Source: Bordetella sp. FB-8
GTDB taxonomy: Bacteria; Pseudomonadota; Gammaproteobacteria; Burkholderiales; Burkholderiaceae_B
NCBI RefSeq assembly: GCF_000382185.1
Contig: NZ_KB907784.1
Location: forward strand, 1,336,057 to 1,400,056
Direction of reading: 5' to 3'
Length of the DNA: 64,000 nt
The notes below the pieces were generated by a model. That model worked only from the letters and a program-made list of their open reading frames with translations. It searched no databases and was not told the origin of the DNA. Both the position numbers and the translations under genes were made by a program. This document shows, piece by piece, positions 53,860 through 63,602 of this stretch. Position 1 is the stretch's first letter. The number at the start of each line of letters is the position of its first letter.

Positions 53860-55104
53860 TTATGCGGCCGATACCGGCATTTGCCGCAGTGCCGCGGCGC
53901 CTGAGCAAGTGATGACCAGGGCTTGAACGGCGAAGCCCGCCAGTGCGATCATCAGGCAGGCCGGCTCGCCCCAGTGCGCGCCGATCAGGCCGCCGAGCGC
54001 GGCACCTATGGGGCGTGCGCCGGTGTTGACAGTGAGAAAGAGCGCGGATACGCGCCCGAGCAAGGCGTCGGGGGTGACGTTCTGACGCAGCGTCGTGGTC
54101 GCGATGGTCCACACGATGGGACCCGCTCCCAGCAGAAAGAAGCACAGCCCGGCCAGCCAGACGCTGGGGATTAGCAAGGTCGTCGCCAGGCTCGCGGCGC
54201 CCAGCGCGCCGCAGACAGGGCCGATCTGGATGGCCCGTCCCAAGGGCAGACGGGCCAGGATGCGCGGGGTCAGCAGCGCCCCGATGCACATGCCCACGCC
54301 ATACAGCGCCATGGTGCCGCCCACCTCGCCCGCGTTCAGGCCGAGCGCATGGACGGCGTAGGGTACATAGACGACTTGCAGGACGAACCAGGCAATGTTG
54401 AAGATCACCCCCGTAATCATGATCGGCCGCAGCAATGCGTCACGCCAGACAAAGGCCGCGCCTTCGGCGACATCACGCAATGCGTGCTGGCGCCGTGCAC
54501 GCCGGCGTGGCGCGTGCGGTGCCGCCGATCCGGGAGCGGCTCGCTGCAGCAAAAAATACATTGCGGTGGCCGACAGGGCGGTGCCCAGGGCATAGGCGGC
54601 CGATGCGCCGACCCAGGAAACCAGGACTCCCGCGACCGCGGGACCGGCGGCGAAGGCCATGCTGCGGGCCAATTCCAACCTGGCGTTGGCCCGTCCCAAC
54701 GCTTGGCGCGGAGCGAGCGACAACACCAGGGCCGGTGCCGTCACGCTGAAGCCGACGGTGCCGACGGCACCGATGAAACCCAGGGCAGCCAGCCCCGCGA
54801 TGGTCAGCCCCGACGATAACAACAAGGCGAAGGTGGCTAGCAGCGCCAGCAGGCGCAGTCCTTCGCTCCAGACCATCAGGCGCCGACCCGGCAGCCGATC
54901 GGCCAGCACGCCCAGCGGCATCGAAAGCAGCAGGAAGGGCAGAGTCTGCAAGGCCGTCAGGATGCCGATCTGCGCGGTGCCGGCGGCCAGCGACAACACG
55001 GCGACGAGCGGCGCCGCGGCCAGGCTGAGTTGCTCGGCAGACTGCGCGGCTAGGTTCGACCAGGAAAGATTCAGGATAGAGCGGGGAAGCGGGTGTGATG
55101 GCAT
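53860..55104 (-). CDS. MFS transporter (EntS-like, MFS_3 family)
   Basis: A 414-residue permease with about 12 predicted helices starting at the ATG at 55104 (MPSHPLPRSILNLSWSNLAAQSAEQL). Motif A-like ADRLPGRRLM is seen after helix 2. The group includes siderophore and drug exporters. The frame is open 18 codons further up. It points toward the VOC remnant; substrate unknown. Confidence 0.87.
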   Translation of the reverse strand: MPSHPLPRSILNLSWSNLAAQSAEQLSLAAAPLVAVLSLAAGTAQIGILTALQTLPFLLLSMPLGVLADRLPGRRLMVWSEGLRLLALLATFALLLSSGLTIAGLAALGFIGAVGTVGFSVTAPALVLSLAPRQALGRANARLELARSMAFAAGPAVAGVLVSWVGASAAYALGTALSATAMYFLLQRAAPGSAAPHAPRRRARRQHALRDVAEGAAFVWRDALLRPIMITGVIFNIAWFVLQVVYVPYAVHALGLNAGEVGGTMALYGVGMCIGALLTPRILARLPLGRAIQIGPVCGALGAASLATTLLIPSVWLAGLCFFLLGAGPIVWTIATTTLRQNVTPDALLGRVSALFLTVNTGARPIGAALGGLIGAHWGEPACLMIALAGFAVQALVITCSGAAALRQMPVSAA

Positions 55105-55213
55105 GATGCGTGGTCCTTTTGACCACGGCAGTCTGCCGGCACGCCCTGATCGGCGCACTCCGTTTCTTGCGGGTGAGTATCTACAAGAAGAGCGAAGTCA
55201 CGGCCTGCAGCGT

Positions 55214-57439
55214 TCAGCGGTCGCCGACCGCATTGGCCAGCATGAAAACGCCGAACTCGGGGGTGTCGCCAATCCAGGAGCGGGAAACGGCCCAGCCCGC
55301 GGCAGCCGCCAAGGCCCCGAAAGATGCGATGCTGTACTTGTGCGAATTCTCGGTATGGATGCTTTCGCCGGGAGCGAAGTTGAACAGGCGGTCCGCCACC
55401 AGCACGATCTGCCGGGCCAGGCTCACCAGATGCATTTCGATCCTGCTCAGACGTTCGTTCCAGGTCGCGGTGTGCGCGAACGCGGCGGGATTGAAATTTC
55501 CTCCCAGCTCCCGGTTGATACGCTCGAGAAGGTTGAGATTGAACCGCGCCGTCGCGCCGTCGTCGTCGTTGTAGGCGTCTATCAAGGTCGAAGGGTCTTT
55601 GATCATGTCGACGCCGACGATCATTTTTGCATCGTCGCCCAGCAAGCCACGTGCGCAGCGCAGGAACCCAATGGCCTCGGCGGGCTCGAAGTTGCCTATC
55701 GTCGAGCCGGGGAAAAACCCCACGGCAGTGCCGTCCTTGGGTATGTCGGGCAAAACCAGTTCCCGGGTGAAGTCCGCCTCGATAGGACATACCGCGAGAG
55801 TCGGGTAGGCCTGTTCGATTCGTTGCCTGGCCTGAGCCAGCGCCGTCTTGCTGATGTCGATCGGAACATAGGTGCGCACCTGTCTGGCCGCGTCGAGAAT
55901 GATGCGCGTCTTCTCGCTGGCGCCGCTGCCGAACTCCACGAGCGTGGCGTTTTCAGGCAGTTGCGCCGCGAGTTCGTCGGCGATGTTCTTGAGCAGCACG
56001 GTCTCGGCGCGGGTGGGATAGTATTCGGGCGTCAGGCAGATCTGCTCGAACAACGCTGACCCTTGTGCGTCGTAGAAATATTTCGGATTCAACGACTTCT
56101 GCGGCTTGGACAATCCTTGGATCACGTCGCGTTCGAACTCGCCGGCGCCGGATGGCTCACGGTCGGTCTCTGCGCCGGCGTGCGCCGCGATGTCGCGGGC
56201 CAGGCGCACGCCGGAGAACATCCACCGCTGTTCCGGCCTGAAGAAATTCCGGTAGCTCGGTCTTGCGTGGCCGGCCGGAGTCGCGAATGCGCCGCCGCGC
56301 AGGACCATTTGGCCGCTCATGAATTTGCCGTTGTATTCGCCGGTTGCATCGTCCGCGGTCTTGAAGCCGGGGTAGGCAACGTAGGGGCTTTGCGTCCATT
56401 GCCACGCGGCGTCGTCTGCCTGCTCGAGCAGGCCCGCCTCGGCGGCGATCTCCCATTCCGCCTCGAAAGGCAGCCGCGCGCCCGCCCAGGCCGCGTATGC
56501 CGAGGCCTCGTAATAGCTGATGTGGCCGACCGGCGCGTCAAGCGCCAGGGGCTGCAATCCGCCCAAGGTCATTTCCGACCATCGGTCATCCTCATCCGGC
56601 GATGGCCGCCAATAGAGCGGAGCTTCCCATCCCTGCGTGCGGGCGTGATCCCAGCCGTCCGACAGCCAGTAGCGGGCCGTCGAATAGCCGCCATCGGCCA
56701 TAAAGCGCAGCCATTGGCGATTGGTGACCAGGCGATCGCTGATCTCGAACGCGTCCACCCATGTCCTGTGGCGAGGCCGTTCGTTGTCGAAGGCGAACAC
56801 CGCGCCCGCGTTGCCGATCAAGACGAGTCCGCCTTCGTGCCGCTGGAACGTACCCGTTCGTCCGGTGCCCGGCAGCGGCCAATCAGTCCGGTAGGCGGGG
56901 AGCAGCGGAGACTGGGCGAACAAATGCAGGATGTCCATCAGGATCAGCTCCTGATGCTGTTGTTCGTGGGCCAACCCGAGTTCGATCAGATGCGCTATCT
57001 CCCGCAGCTGTTGCGCCGATGCCGTGCGCAGCAGCAGCTCCAGGTGGGAGTCGATGTGGCGGCGATAGGCCAGAACCCGCGATAGCGACGGCCGGCTCAG
57101 CAGGCCCCGCTGCGGCCGAGGATGGCGGGGACCCAGCGAGACGTAGTAGGAGTTGAAGAGGTAGGCAAACCCGGCGTCGAACAAGGCGTAGCCGGGCAGA
57201 TGGGGCTGCAGGACCACCGTTTCCCAGAACCAGGAGGTATGGGCCAGATGCCATTTCGTCGGACTTGCGTCGGGCATCGATTGGACGACTTGGTCTTCTT
57301 CATCGAGAGGTTCGGCAATTCGCTGCGTGTAGGCGCGGATCTGGTGGAATCTTTCGAGCAGAGCCCGGTTCTTGGACGCATGCGCTGCATGGCTTGCTTG
57401 GGCGGATTGCCCAAGAGGGAGATCGGTGGTCTGTTTCAT
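55214..57439 (-). CDS. EgtB-EgtD fusion (ergothioneine biosynthesis)
   Basis: One 741-residue chain joins two enzymes that are usually separate. Residues 1-418 are EgtB, a non-haem iron sulfoxide synthase: DinB-like N-terminus with the iron ligands His64 (KWHLAHT), His158 and His162 (HEQQHQE), then the sulfatase-modifying fold (RLPFEAEWEIAAE, VLRGGAFATPAGH, FRPEQRW). A short linker leads to residues 433-741, EgtD, the histidine N-alpha-trimethyltransferase, with SAM motif LVEFGSGASEKT and FFPGSTIGNFEP. The reading frame is continuous from 55214. No egtA or egtC is adjacent. Start ATG 57439 is chosen; the frame is open 47 codons further. Confidence 0.92.
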   Translation of the reverse strand: MKQTTDLPLGQSAQASHAAHASKNRALLERFHQIRAYTQRIAEPLDEEDQVVQSMPDASPTKWHLAHTSWFWETVVLQPHLPGYALFDAGFAYLFNSYYVSLGPRHPRPQRGLLSRPSLSRVLAYRRHIDSHLELLLRTASAQQLREIAHLIELGLAHEQQHQELILMDILHLFAQSPLLPAYRTDWPLPGTGRTGTFQRHEGGLVLIGNAGAVFAFDNERPRHRTWVDAFEISDRLVTNRQWLRFMADGGYSTARYWLSDGWDHARTQGWEAPLYWRPSPDEDDRWSEMTLGGLQPLALDAPVGHISYYEASAYAAWAGARLPFEAEWEIAAEAGLLEQADDAAWQWTQSPYVAYPGFKTADDATGEYNGKFMSGQMVLRGGAFATPAGHARPSYRNFFRPEQRWMFSGVRLARDIAAHAGAETDREPSGAGEFERDVIQGLSKPQKSLNPKYFYDAQGSALFEQICLTPEYYPTRAETVLLKNIADELAAQLPENATLVEFGSGASEKTRIILDAARQVRTYVPIDISKTALAQARQRIEQAYPTLAVCPIEADFTRELVLPDIPKDGTAVGFFPGSTIGNFEPAEAIGFLRCARGLLGDDAKMIVGVDMIKDPSTLIDAYNDDDGATARFNLNLLERINRELGGNFNPAAFAHTATWNERLSRIEMHLVSLARQIVLVADRLFNFAPGESIHTENSHKYSIASFGALAAAAGWAVSRSWIGDTPEFGVFMLANAVGDR

Positions 57440-57726
57440 GAGGGTCTGCTCTCTGCTCCCGTTCGATCGGATGCGTTCAGTCCATTGTGACGCACGCGCT
57501 GATGGCGCGTGCGTCCGGCCGCCGTCGCCCGCGATGTCGTCGGGCCCGGCCAGGTGCTTGAGTGCGTGCATGTCTCTCACGCGTTTGCCGTTTCGAGAAG
57601 AACCTGCAGACTATAAGACAGCCGGAGCCGGCCAGGCGCAAAAAGCCAATCGCAAGAATCGGAGTGCCAAGGGCCGGGAAGACTCCTAGACTGCGCTCTT
57701 TTCTTCGATCCGGTGAGCGATCCGCC

Positions 57727-58419
57727 ATGAAATCCGCGACCTATGACTGGATGGCACTCGAACGCGCGCTCGATTGCCGCGGAAATGCCGTTCTGCCTGG
57801 TCTGCTGGCCGTCGACCAGTGCGCTGCGCTGGCGGCGCGGTATCCCCAAAATTCGGGCTATCGTTCGCGGGTCGTCATGGCTCGCCACGGATTCGGGCGC
57901 GGCGAATACAAATACTTCGCGTATCCCCTGCCGCTGCTGCTCGATCGGCTGCGCCATGCGCTGTATCCGCGGCTCGTGCCGATCGCCAACCGCTGGAACC
58001 GGCAACTGGGCACGGACATCCAGTACCCCGACGATCTGGATGTGTTCTTGCGGCGCTGCCACCAGGCCGGCCAGCTCAGGCCGACGCCGCTGATCCTTGA
58101 GTACGGCGCGGGAGACTACAACTGTCTGCATCAGGATCTCTACGGTGAGCACGTTTTCCCTTTGCAGGTAGCCATCCTGCTGTCGGAACCGGGCAGGGAC
58201 TTTGCCGGCGGCGAATTCGTGATGACCCAGACCACGGCAAGCGAACAGCATGCCGAGGTGGTTCCCTTGCGCCAGGGCGATGCGGTGGTATTCGCGGTCC
58301 ATCAACGGCCTGTTGCGGGCCGGCGCGGCGTTCGCAGGGCGAACATGCGCCACGGCGTCGGCCGCGTTCATGACGGCAAGCGCCATACCTTGGGTCTCAT
58401 TTTTCATGATGCGGCGTGA
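57727..58419 (+). CDS. 2OG-Fe(II) oxygenase, first of two paralogues
   Basis: A 230-residue prolyl-hydroxylase-like dioxygenase. The iron triad is complete: His135 and Asp137 (CLHQDLYG) and His209 (NMRHGV); Arg219 in KRHTLGLIFHD should bind 2-oxoglutarate. Substrate unknown. It is divergent from egtBD and followed 27 bases later by a paralogue. Confidence 0.88.
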   Translation: MKSATYDWMALERALDCRGNAVLPGLLAVDQCAALAARYPQNSGYRSRVVMARHGFGRGEYKYFAYPLPLLLDRLRHALYPRLVPIANRWNRQLGTDIQYPDDLDVFLRRCHQAGQLRPTPLILEYGAGDYNCLHQDLYGEHVFPLQVAILLSEPGRDFAGGEFVMTQTTASEQHAEVVPLRQGDAVVFAVHQRPVAGRRGVRRANMRHGVGRVHDGKRHTLGLIFHDAA

Positions 58420-58446
58420 AGCCGCGACATGATCAGGGAGCGCTTT

Positions 58447-59181
58447 ATGGCGGAATCCGCCACACTCGTCGACCGCCTGGACTGGCGCGCCATTTGTGCG
58501 CAATTGGATGCCGAAGGCTACGCCGTGCTGCCCGGTTTGCTGGGCACGGATCTGGCACACGGCCTGGCCCGCGGCATTCTGGAGAGGCCAGCGCGAAACC
58601 GCGAGTTGTTTGCCTGCGCGAAGACGGGTCGCGGCGATTGCTTGCATTTCGATATCGGCTTGCCGGCTCCATTGCAGGATTTGCGCGTTGCCCTTTATCG
58701 CCGTCTGGCAGGCCTGGCGAACCGCTGGTGCGAAATCCTGGGCATCGGCCGCCGCTATCCGGCAAGGCTGGATGATTTTGCCCGGCTCAACCGGGAAGCG
58801 GGGCAGGGTCACGCGCAGTTCTGCGTGAATCGTCTTGGCTCCGGGGACGCCATGCCGCTGCATCAGCGCGGCGATGGCGCATGGGTGTTTCCCATGCAGG
58901 TCGTTGCGCTGCTGTCCGAGCCGGGCGAGGATTTCACGGGCGGAGAGTTCGTGATGACTGAGCAACGCCCGCGCATGCAGTCGCGCGTCATGGTGCTGCC
59001 GCTCGGGTTCGGCGATGCAGCCATCATCGCTACCGCCGCACGGCCGTTCGAGGGCGCCAACGGGCCTTACCGGGTCAATACGAAGCACGGCATCAGTCTC
59101 GTGCGGCGAGGACAGCGCATCGGTATGGAGTTGTCATTCCATGATGCAAGGGAGAAACTGGCAGACCTTATGTGCCGTTGA
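58447..59181 (+). CDS. 2OG-Fe(II) oxygenase-like paralogue lacking the metal Asp
   Basis: A 244-residue protein similar to its neighbour across the fold ([31 protein letters not shown]). In the iron site His139 and His214 are kept, but the HxD Asp is Arg141 (LHQRGDG). The local spacing is unchanged, so this is a substitution rather than an alignment slip. It may be inactive, use another ligand (Asp143 is nearby), or serve in binding only. AGGGAG before the ATG at 58447 decides the start over an ATG at 58429. Confidence 0.85.
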   Translation: MAESATLVDRLDWRAICAQLDAEGYAVLPGLLGTDLAHGLARGILERPARNRELFACAKTGRGDCLHFDIGLPAPLQDLRVALYRRLAGLANRWCEILGIGRRYPARLDDFARLNREAGQGHAQFCVNRLGSGDAMPLHQRGDGAWVFPMQVVALLSEPGEDFTGGEFVMTEQRPRMQSRVMVLPLGFGDAAIIATAARPFEGANGPYRVNTKHGISLVRRGQRIGMELSFHDAREKLADLMCR

Positions 59182-59192
59182 CAGGAGCCATC

Positions 59193-59660
59193 ATGCAATC
59201 GCGCCCTCCCCTGCCCCCCTTTACCCGCGAAACCGCGCTGCAGAAAATCCGGTTGGCCGAAGACGCATGGAACAGCCGCGAGCCGGCCCGCGTCGTACTG
59301 GCCTATAGCCCCGATACGCACTGGCGCAACCGCGCGGAGTTCATTTCGGGGCGCGCGCAGGCACAGGCTTTTCTCGAGCGCAAATGGGCGCGCGAGCTGG
59401 ATTACCGGCTCATCAAGGAGCTGTGGGCGTTTGACGGCCACCGCATCGCGGTGCGCTTTGCCTACGAATGGCACGACGACTCGGGCCAGTGGTACCGCAG
59501 CTACGGCAACGAGAACTGGGCGTTCGACGAGCACGGCCTGATGACGCATCGCCATGCCAGCATCAATGACTTGCCCATCGAGGAGGCAGGCAGAAAATAC
59601 TTCTGGCCCTCGGGCCGCAGGCCCGATGGCCATCCGGGGCTGTCGGAGCTGGGTCTCTAG
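59193..59660 (+). CDS. DUF1348 / NTF2-like protein
   Basis: A 155-residue protein of the SnoaL/NTF2-like fold ([72 protein letters not shown]). The family has no firm function. AGGAG precedes the ATG at 59193, which lies 11 bases after the oxygenase stop codon, so it is probably co-transcribed with the oxygenases. Confidence 0.88.
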   Translation: MQSRPPLPPFTRETALQKIRLAEDAWNSREPARVVLAYSPDTHWRNRAEFISGRAQAQAFLERKWARELDYRLIKELWAFDGHRIAVRFAYEWHDDSGQWYRSYGNENWAFDEHGLMTHRHASINDLPIEEAGRKYFWPSGRRPDGHPGLSELGL

Positions 59661-59700
59661 CGGGGATGCGCGTGCGCGGCCCTTCTGGTGTTGACAGGCC

Positions 59701-60537
59701 CTAAGGCAGTTCGATCACCCAGTCCGGCCGAAAGCCTTCCTGCTCGCCCTTGCTCACGTAGCCCAGCGGGTTGGCCACGACGCGGCAGGACACCGCGCGT
59801 CCGCCGCGTTGCCCCGTTACGCGATAGTCATGCGGGCAATGCAGATGGCCATGTATCCATAGATCGGCATAGGGCAGCAGATCGTCCAGCGCGTTGCAGA
59901 ACCCTGCCGTGCCGGGCGTCAGGCCATAGCGCGGATCGGCGCTGCGCAGGGTCGGCGCGAAATGCGTCACCACCACCGTCGTGCCAGCGTAGGGCCGGGA
60001 CAGCGCCTGGCGCAGCCAAGCCTGGCAGTCCACGCCGAACTGGCGCATATCCTCGGCCAGCACGGGTTGGCCGCCGCGCAGCGTGGTGTTCTTGCTGAGA
60101 TAGAAATTGGCCGCGCGGTAGGCTTTCTCGAGCTGTTGCAGGCGGTGCGTCTCGGTCTTCTGACGGCCAGCCAGGGCTTGGAAATCGGTCCAGAGCGTGG
60201 TGCCGACGAAGCGGATGCCGTCGATGATGGCTTCTTCCCTTTCCAGCCAGAGGATGCCCAGACGTTCGCAGGTCTGGCGCAGCCGCAGCGTGGTTTGGTC
60301 GAAATCCAGGCCGTCGAATTCGTGGTTGCCGGGTACATACAGCACGCGGGGCCAGCCGGCCCCGCGCCCCCGCGGCGCGTAACGCTCCAGGCCGAAATCC
60401 GCCCCGTCCAGCGCCGACCCCGCCTGATACGAACCGATGTCTCCGGCCAGCACCAGCACGTCCACGCCCGGGGCGGGCGTGAAGGCGAAATCGGGGTTGG
60501 CTTCCAGATGCAGGTCGGACAGGATTTGCAGGTGCAT
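59701..60537 (-). CDS. calcineurin-like metallophosphoesterase
   Basis: A 278-residue phosphoesterase with the dimetal motifs DLHLEAN, LAGDIG, VPGNHEFD, VTHFAP and HGHLHCPHDY. The ATG at 60537 is the first Met of the fold; the open frame continues for 366 codons antisense to the amidase, which is not coding. It is divergent from the amidase with 33 bases between. Substrate unknown. Confidence 0.92.
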   Translation of the reverse strand: MHLQILSDLHLEANPDFAFTPAPGVDVLVLAGDIGSYQAGSALDGADFGLERYAPRGRGAGWPRVLYVPGNHEFDGLDFDQTTLRLRQTCERLGILWLEREEAIIDGIRFVGTTLWTDFQALAGRQKTETHRLQQLEKAYRAANFYLSKNTTLRGGQPVLAEDMRQFGVDCQAWLRQALSRPYAGTTVVVTHFAPTLRSADPRYGLTPGTAGFCNALDDLLPYADLWIHGHLHCPHDYRVTGQRGGRAVSCRVVANPLGYVSKGEQEGFRPDWVIELP

Positions 60538-60570
60538 GGGCGTATAGTGATTTGGCGACAGGGAGGCAGC

Positions 60571-61983
60571 ATGGATAGTAAGTCGATATGCGATATGACG
60601 GCGCTGCAGATGCGCGCCGAGATCGAAACCGGGAATTTGAGTGCCCGGCAGTTGGTTCAGGCGCATCTGGACTGTATCGAGGCGCGCAATCCGGCGGTCA
60701 ACGCCATCGTCACACTGGATGCCGAAGGCGCGTTGCGCCAGGCCGCTGCCGCCGACGCGGCGCAGGCTGGCGGCAAACCGTTGGGGCTGCTGCACGGCCT
60801 GCCAGTGGCGCATAAGGACAGCTTTCTCACGGCCGGGATGCGCACCACGTTCGGCTCGCCCGTGCATCGCGATTTCGTGCCCGGGCGCAGCAGCCTGGCG
60901 GTAACGCGCCAGCAAGCGGCCGGGGCGATCACGCTGGGCAAGACCAATCTGCCGGAATTCGGTGCAGGTTCGCACACCTTCAATCCGGTGTTCGGCGCCA
61001 CGCGCAATCCCTATGACTTGAACTGCACGCCCGGCGGCAGCAGCGGCGGCGCGGCGGCGGCATTGGCCGCGCGCATGCTGCCCCTGGCCGATGGCACCGA
61101 CATGGGCGGTTCGCTGCGCAACCCGGCCGGTTTCTGCAATGTGGTGGGCCTGCGCCCTTCGCCGGGCCGCGTGCCGCAGTGGCCCTCGGCCACCCCCTAT
61201 AGCACGCTGACGGTGGCCGGCCCCATGGCGCGCACGGTGGCCGATGCCGCGCTGATGCTGGCCGCGCTGGCCGGCCCCGATGCGCGCGATCCGCTCAGCC
61301 TCGAACAGGACCCGTTCCGCTTTGCCAGCGCGCTGGAGCGCGGCTTTGCCGGCACGCGCATCGCTTGCGCCCTGTCCTGGGGCGGCCTGCCGGTGGAGCC
61401 GCAGGTACTGCGGGCGATCCAGGCGCAGTTGCCGGTGTTCGAACAGCTGGGCTGCAAAATGGAAGAGGCCTGCCCCGATTTCGGTGATGCCGACGCGGCG
61501 TTTCACGCGCTGCGCGCGCAGCTCTTTGCCATCTCGCAGGGCGAGGCCGTGCGCGATCATCGCCAGATGATCAAGCAGACGGTGATCTGGAACACCGAGC
61601 TGGGCATGAGCCAGCCGGCCTCGGCCCTGATCCACGCCGAGCGCGAGAGGGCCGCGTTATTCGAGCGCACGCACGTCTTCATGCAGAAGTACGAATTCAT
61701 GATCGGGGTGGTGAGCCAGGTGGCGCCGTTCGCGGTGCAAACCGAATACCCCACCGAGATCGACGGCACGCCGATGCGCAACTACATCGACTGGATGCGT
61801 TCGAGCTACTACGTCACCATGACCGGCCATCCCGCGATTTCCGTGCCTTGCGGCTTTACCGAGCAGGGCTTGCCGGTGGGCCTGCAGATCGTGGGCCGCT
61901 ATCGCGACGAATGGGGCGTGTTGCAGCTGGCGCACGCCTTCGAACAGGCCACGCAGTTCTGGAAGCGGGCGCCTGCGCCGTAG
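60571..61983 (+). CDS. amidase-signature family amidase
   Basis: A 470-residue Ser-cisSer-Lys amidase. The Lys is in PVAHKDSF, and the Ser residues in TPGGSSGGAAAAL and TDMGGSLRNPAG. GGGAGG precedes the ATG at 60571, which fixes the start although the frame is open upstream. It could act on aliphatic or aryl amides; not GatA by context, since no gatB or gatC is adjacent. Confidence 0.9.
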   Translation: MDSKSICDMTALQMRAEIETGNLSARQLVQAHLDCIEARNPAVNAIVTLDAEGALRQAAAADAAQAGGKPLGLLHGLPVAHKDSFLTAGMRTTFGSPVHRDFVPGRSSLAVTRQQAAGAITLGKTNLPEFGAGSHTFNPVFGATRNPYDLNCTPGGSSGGAAAALAARMLPLADGTDMGGSLRNPAGFCNVVGLRPSPGRVPQWPSATPYSTLTVAGPMARTVADAALMLAALAGPDARDPLSLEQDPFRFASALERGFAGTRIACALSWGGLPVEPQVLRAIQAQLPVFEQLGCKMEEACPDFGDADAAFHALRAQLFAISQGEAVRDHRQMIKQTVIWNTELGMSQPASALIHAERERAALFERTHVFMQKYEFMIGVVSQVAPFAVQTEYPTEIDGTPMRNYIDWMRSSYYVTMTGHPAISVPCGFTEQGLPVGLQIVGRYRDEWGVLQLAHAFEQATQFWKRAPAP

Positions 61984-62010
61984 GCGCGCGCGCCGGTGCC
62001 GCAGGGCACG

Positions 62011-62295
62011 CTATACCTGCTCGAAGCGGCCATAGCGCTTGTCAAGGTACTGGCGCTGGGTATCGAGTTCGCTCACCGCCGCAGCCGGCGGGCCGCGGCG
62101 CATCCACTCCAGCATCTGGTCGACCTGGTCGGGCGTGCCCTGCACCAGGGCTTCGACCGTGCCGTTCGGCAGATTCTGCACCCAGCCGGTGACGCCCAGC
62201 ATGTGGGCGCGGCGTACGGCGGCGTGGCGGTAACCTACGCCCTGCACCTTGCCATGGACGGTGACGAGCAGGGATTCGATATGCGGGTCTGGCAT
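62011..62295 (-). CDS. acylphosphatase
   Basis: A 94-residue enzyme that cleaves acyl phosphates. The catalytic Arg (GKVQGVGYRHAAVRRA) and Asn (WVQNLPNGTVEA) are both present. It converges on the amidase and is divergent from the FMN dehydrogenase. Confidence 0.94.
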   Translation of the reverse strand: MPDPHIESLLVTVHGKVQGVGYRHAAVRRAHMLGVTGWVQNLPNGTVEALVQGTPDQVDQMLEWMRRGPPAAAVSELDTQRQYLDKRYGRFEQV

Positions 62296-62413
62296 GAGGG
62301 GTCCTTGCGCGGCCTGCGCACGGGAGGCCGGAAAATCGGGGTTCTTCTATACTTCGAAACGATATTTTGCCTTCTCGGCGGCCTCTGAACGAAGAACCAT
62401 GGCGAGAACAACA

Positions 62414-63577
62414 ATGAGCCAGAACCTTTCCACCATCACCACCATCGAAGACCTGCGCGTCCTCGCACAAAAGCGCGTACCGCGCATGTTCTACGACTAC
62501 GCCGATTCCGGCGCCTGGACGGAAAGCACCTACCGCGCCAACGAAAGCGATTTCCAGAAGATCAAGTTCCGCCAGCGCGTGGCGGTCGACATGGACGGCC
62601 GCTCGCTGCGGACCACGATGATAGGCCAGGACGTCGCGATGCCCGTGGCGCTGGCCCCCACGGGCCTGACCGGCATGCAGCACGCCGACGGCGAGATGCT
62701 GGCCGCGCAGGCCGCCAACCGTTTCGGCGTGCCCTTCACGCTTTCGACCATGAGCATCTGCTCGATCGAGGATGTGGCCGCCGCCACCGGCAAGCCCTTC
62801 TGGTTCCAGCTTTACGTGATGCGCGACCGCGATTTTGTCATGAACCTGATCGACCGTGCCAAGGCGGCCAACTGCTCGGCGCTGGTGCTCACACTGGATC
62901 TGCAGATCCTGGGCCAACGCCACAAAGACATCAAGAACGGCTTGTCGGCCCCGCCCAAGCCCACGCTGCGCAATCTTCTCAATCTGGCTACCAAGCCGCG
63001 CTGGTGCCTGGGCATGCTGGCCACGCGTCGGCGCACCTTCGGCAACATCGTGGGCCATGCCAAGGGCGTGAGCGACCTGTCCTCGCTGTCCTCGTGGACG
63101 GCGGAACAGTTCGATCCCTGCCTGTCCTGGGACGACGTGGCCTGGATCAAGGAACGCTGGGGCGGCAAGCTCATCATCAAGGGCATTCTGGACGAGGAGG
63201 ACGCGCGGCTGGCCGCAAACAGCGGCGCCGACGCGCTCATCGTCAGCAACCACGGCGGTCGCCAGCTCGACGGCGCCCGCTCGACCATCGAGGTGCTGCC
63301 TTCGGTCGTGGACGCGGCGGGCTCGAAGATCGAGGTGTGGCTCGACAGCGGCATCCGCTCGGGCCAGGATGTGCTCAAGGCCGTGGCCCTGGGCGCGCGC
63401 GGCACCATGATAGGCCGCGCCTTCCTGTACGGCCTGGGCGCGTTCGGCCGTGCCGGCGTGAGCCGTGCGCTGGAGATCCTTTACAAGGAAATGGACGTGA
63501 CCATGGCGCTGTGCGGCCGCAAGCATATCGCGGACGTGGATAAGAGCATTCTGGTGCCGGGCACCTATCCCCAATAA
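62414..63577 (+). CDS. FMN-dependent alpha-hydroxy-acid dehydrogenase (LldD-like)
   Basis: Oxidises L-lactate or a related 2-hydroxy acid with FMN. The 387-residue protein has the N-terminal VPRMFYDYADSGAWTE, the FMN segment APTGLTGMQHADGE, the catalytic His in SNHGGRQLDGA and the substrate Arg after it. ATG at 62414 is chosen; 62399 is equally possible. It starts 118 bases upstream of the acylphosphatase, on the other strand. Confidence 0.92.
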   Translation: MSQNLSTITTIEDLRVLAQKRVPRMFYDYADSGAWTESTYRANESDFQKIKFRQRVAVDMDGRSLRTTMIGQDVAMPVALAPTGLTGMQHADGEMLAAQAANRFGVPFTLSTMSICSIEDVAAATGKPFWFQLYVMRDRDFVMNLIDRAKAANCSALVLTLDLQILGQRHKDIKNGLSAPPKPTLRNLLNLATKPRWCLGMLATRRRTFGNIVGHAKGVSDLSSLSSWTAEQFDPCLSWDDVAWIKERWGGKLIIKGILDEEDARLAANSGADALIVSNHGGRQLDGARSTIEVLPSVVDAAGSKIEVWLDSGIRSGQDVLKAVALGARGTMIGRAFLYGLGAFGRAGVSRALEILYKEMDVTMALCGRKHIADVDKSILVPGTYPQ

Positions 63578-63602
63578 ACACGCGAGGCTTTTCGGGGCTG
63601 CC

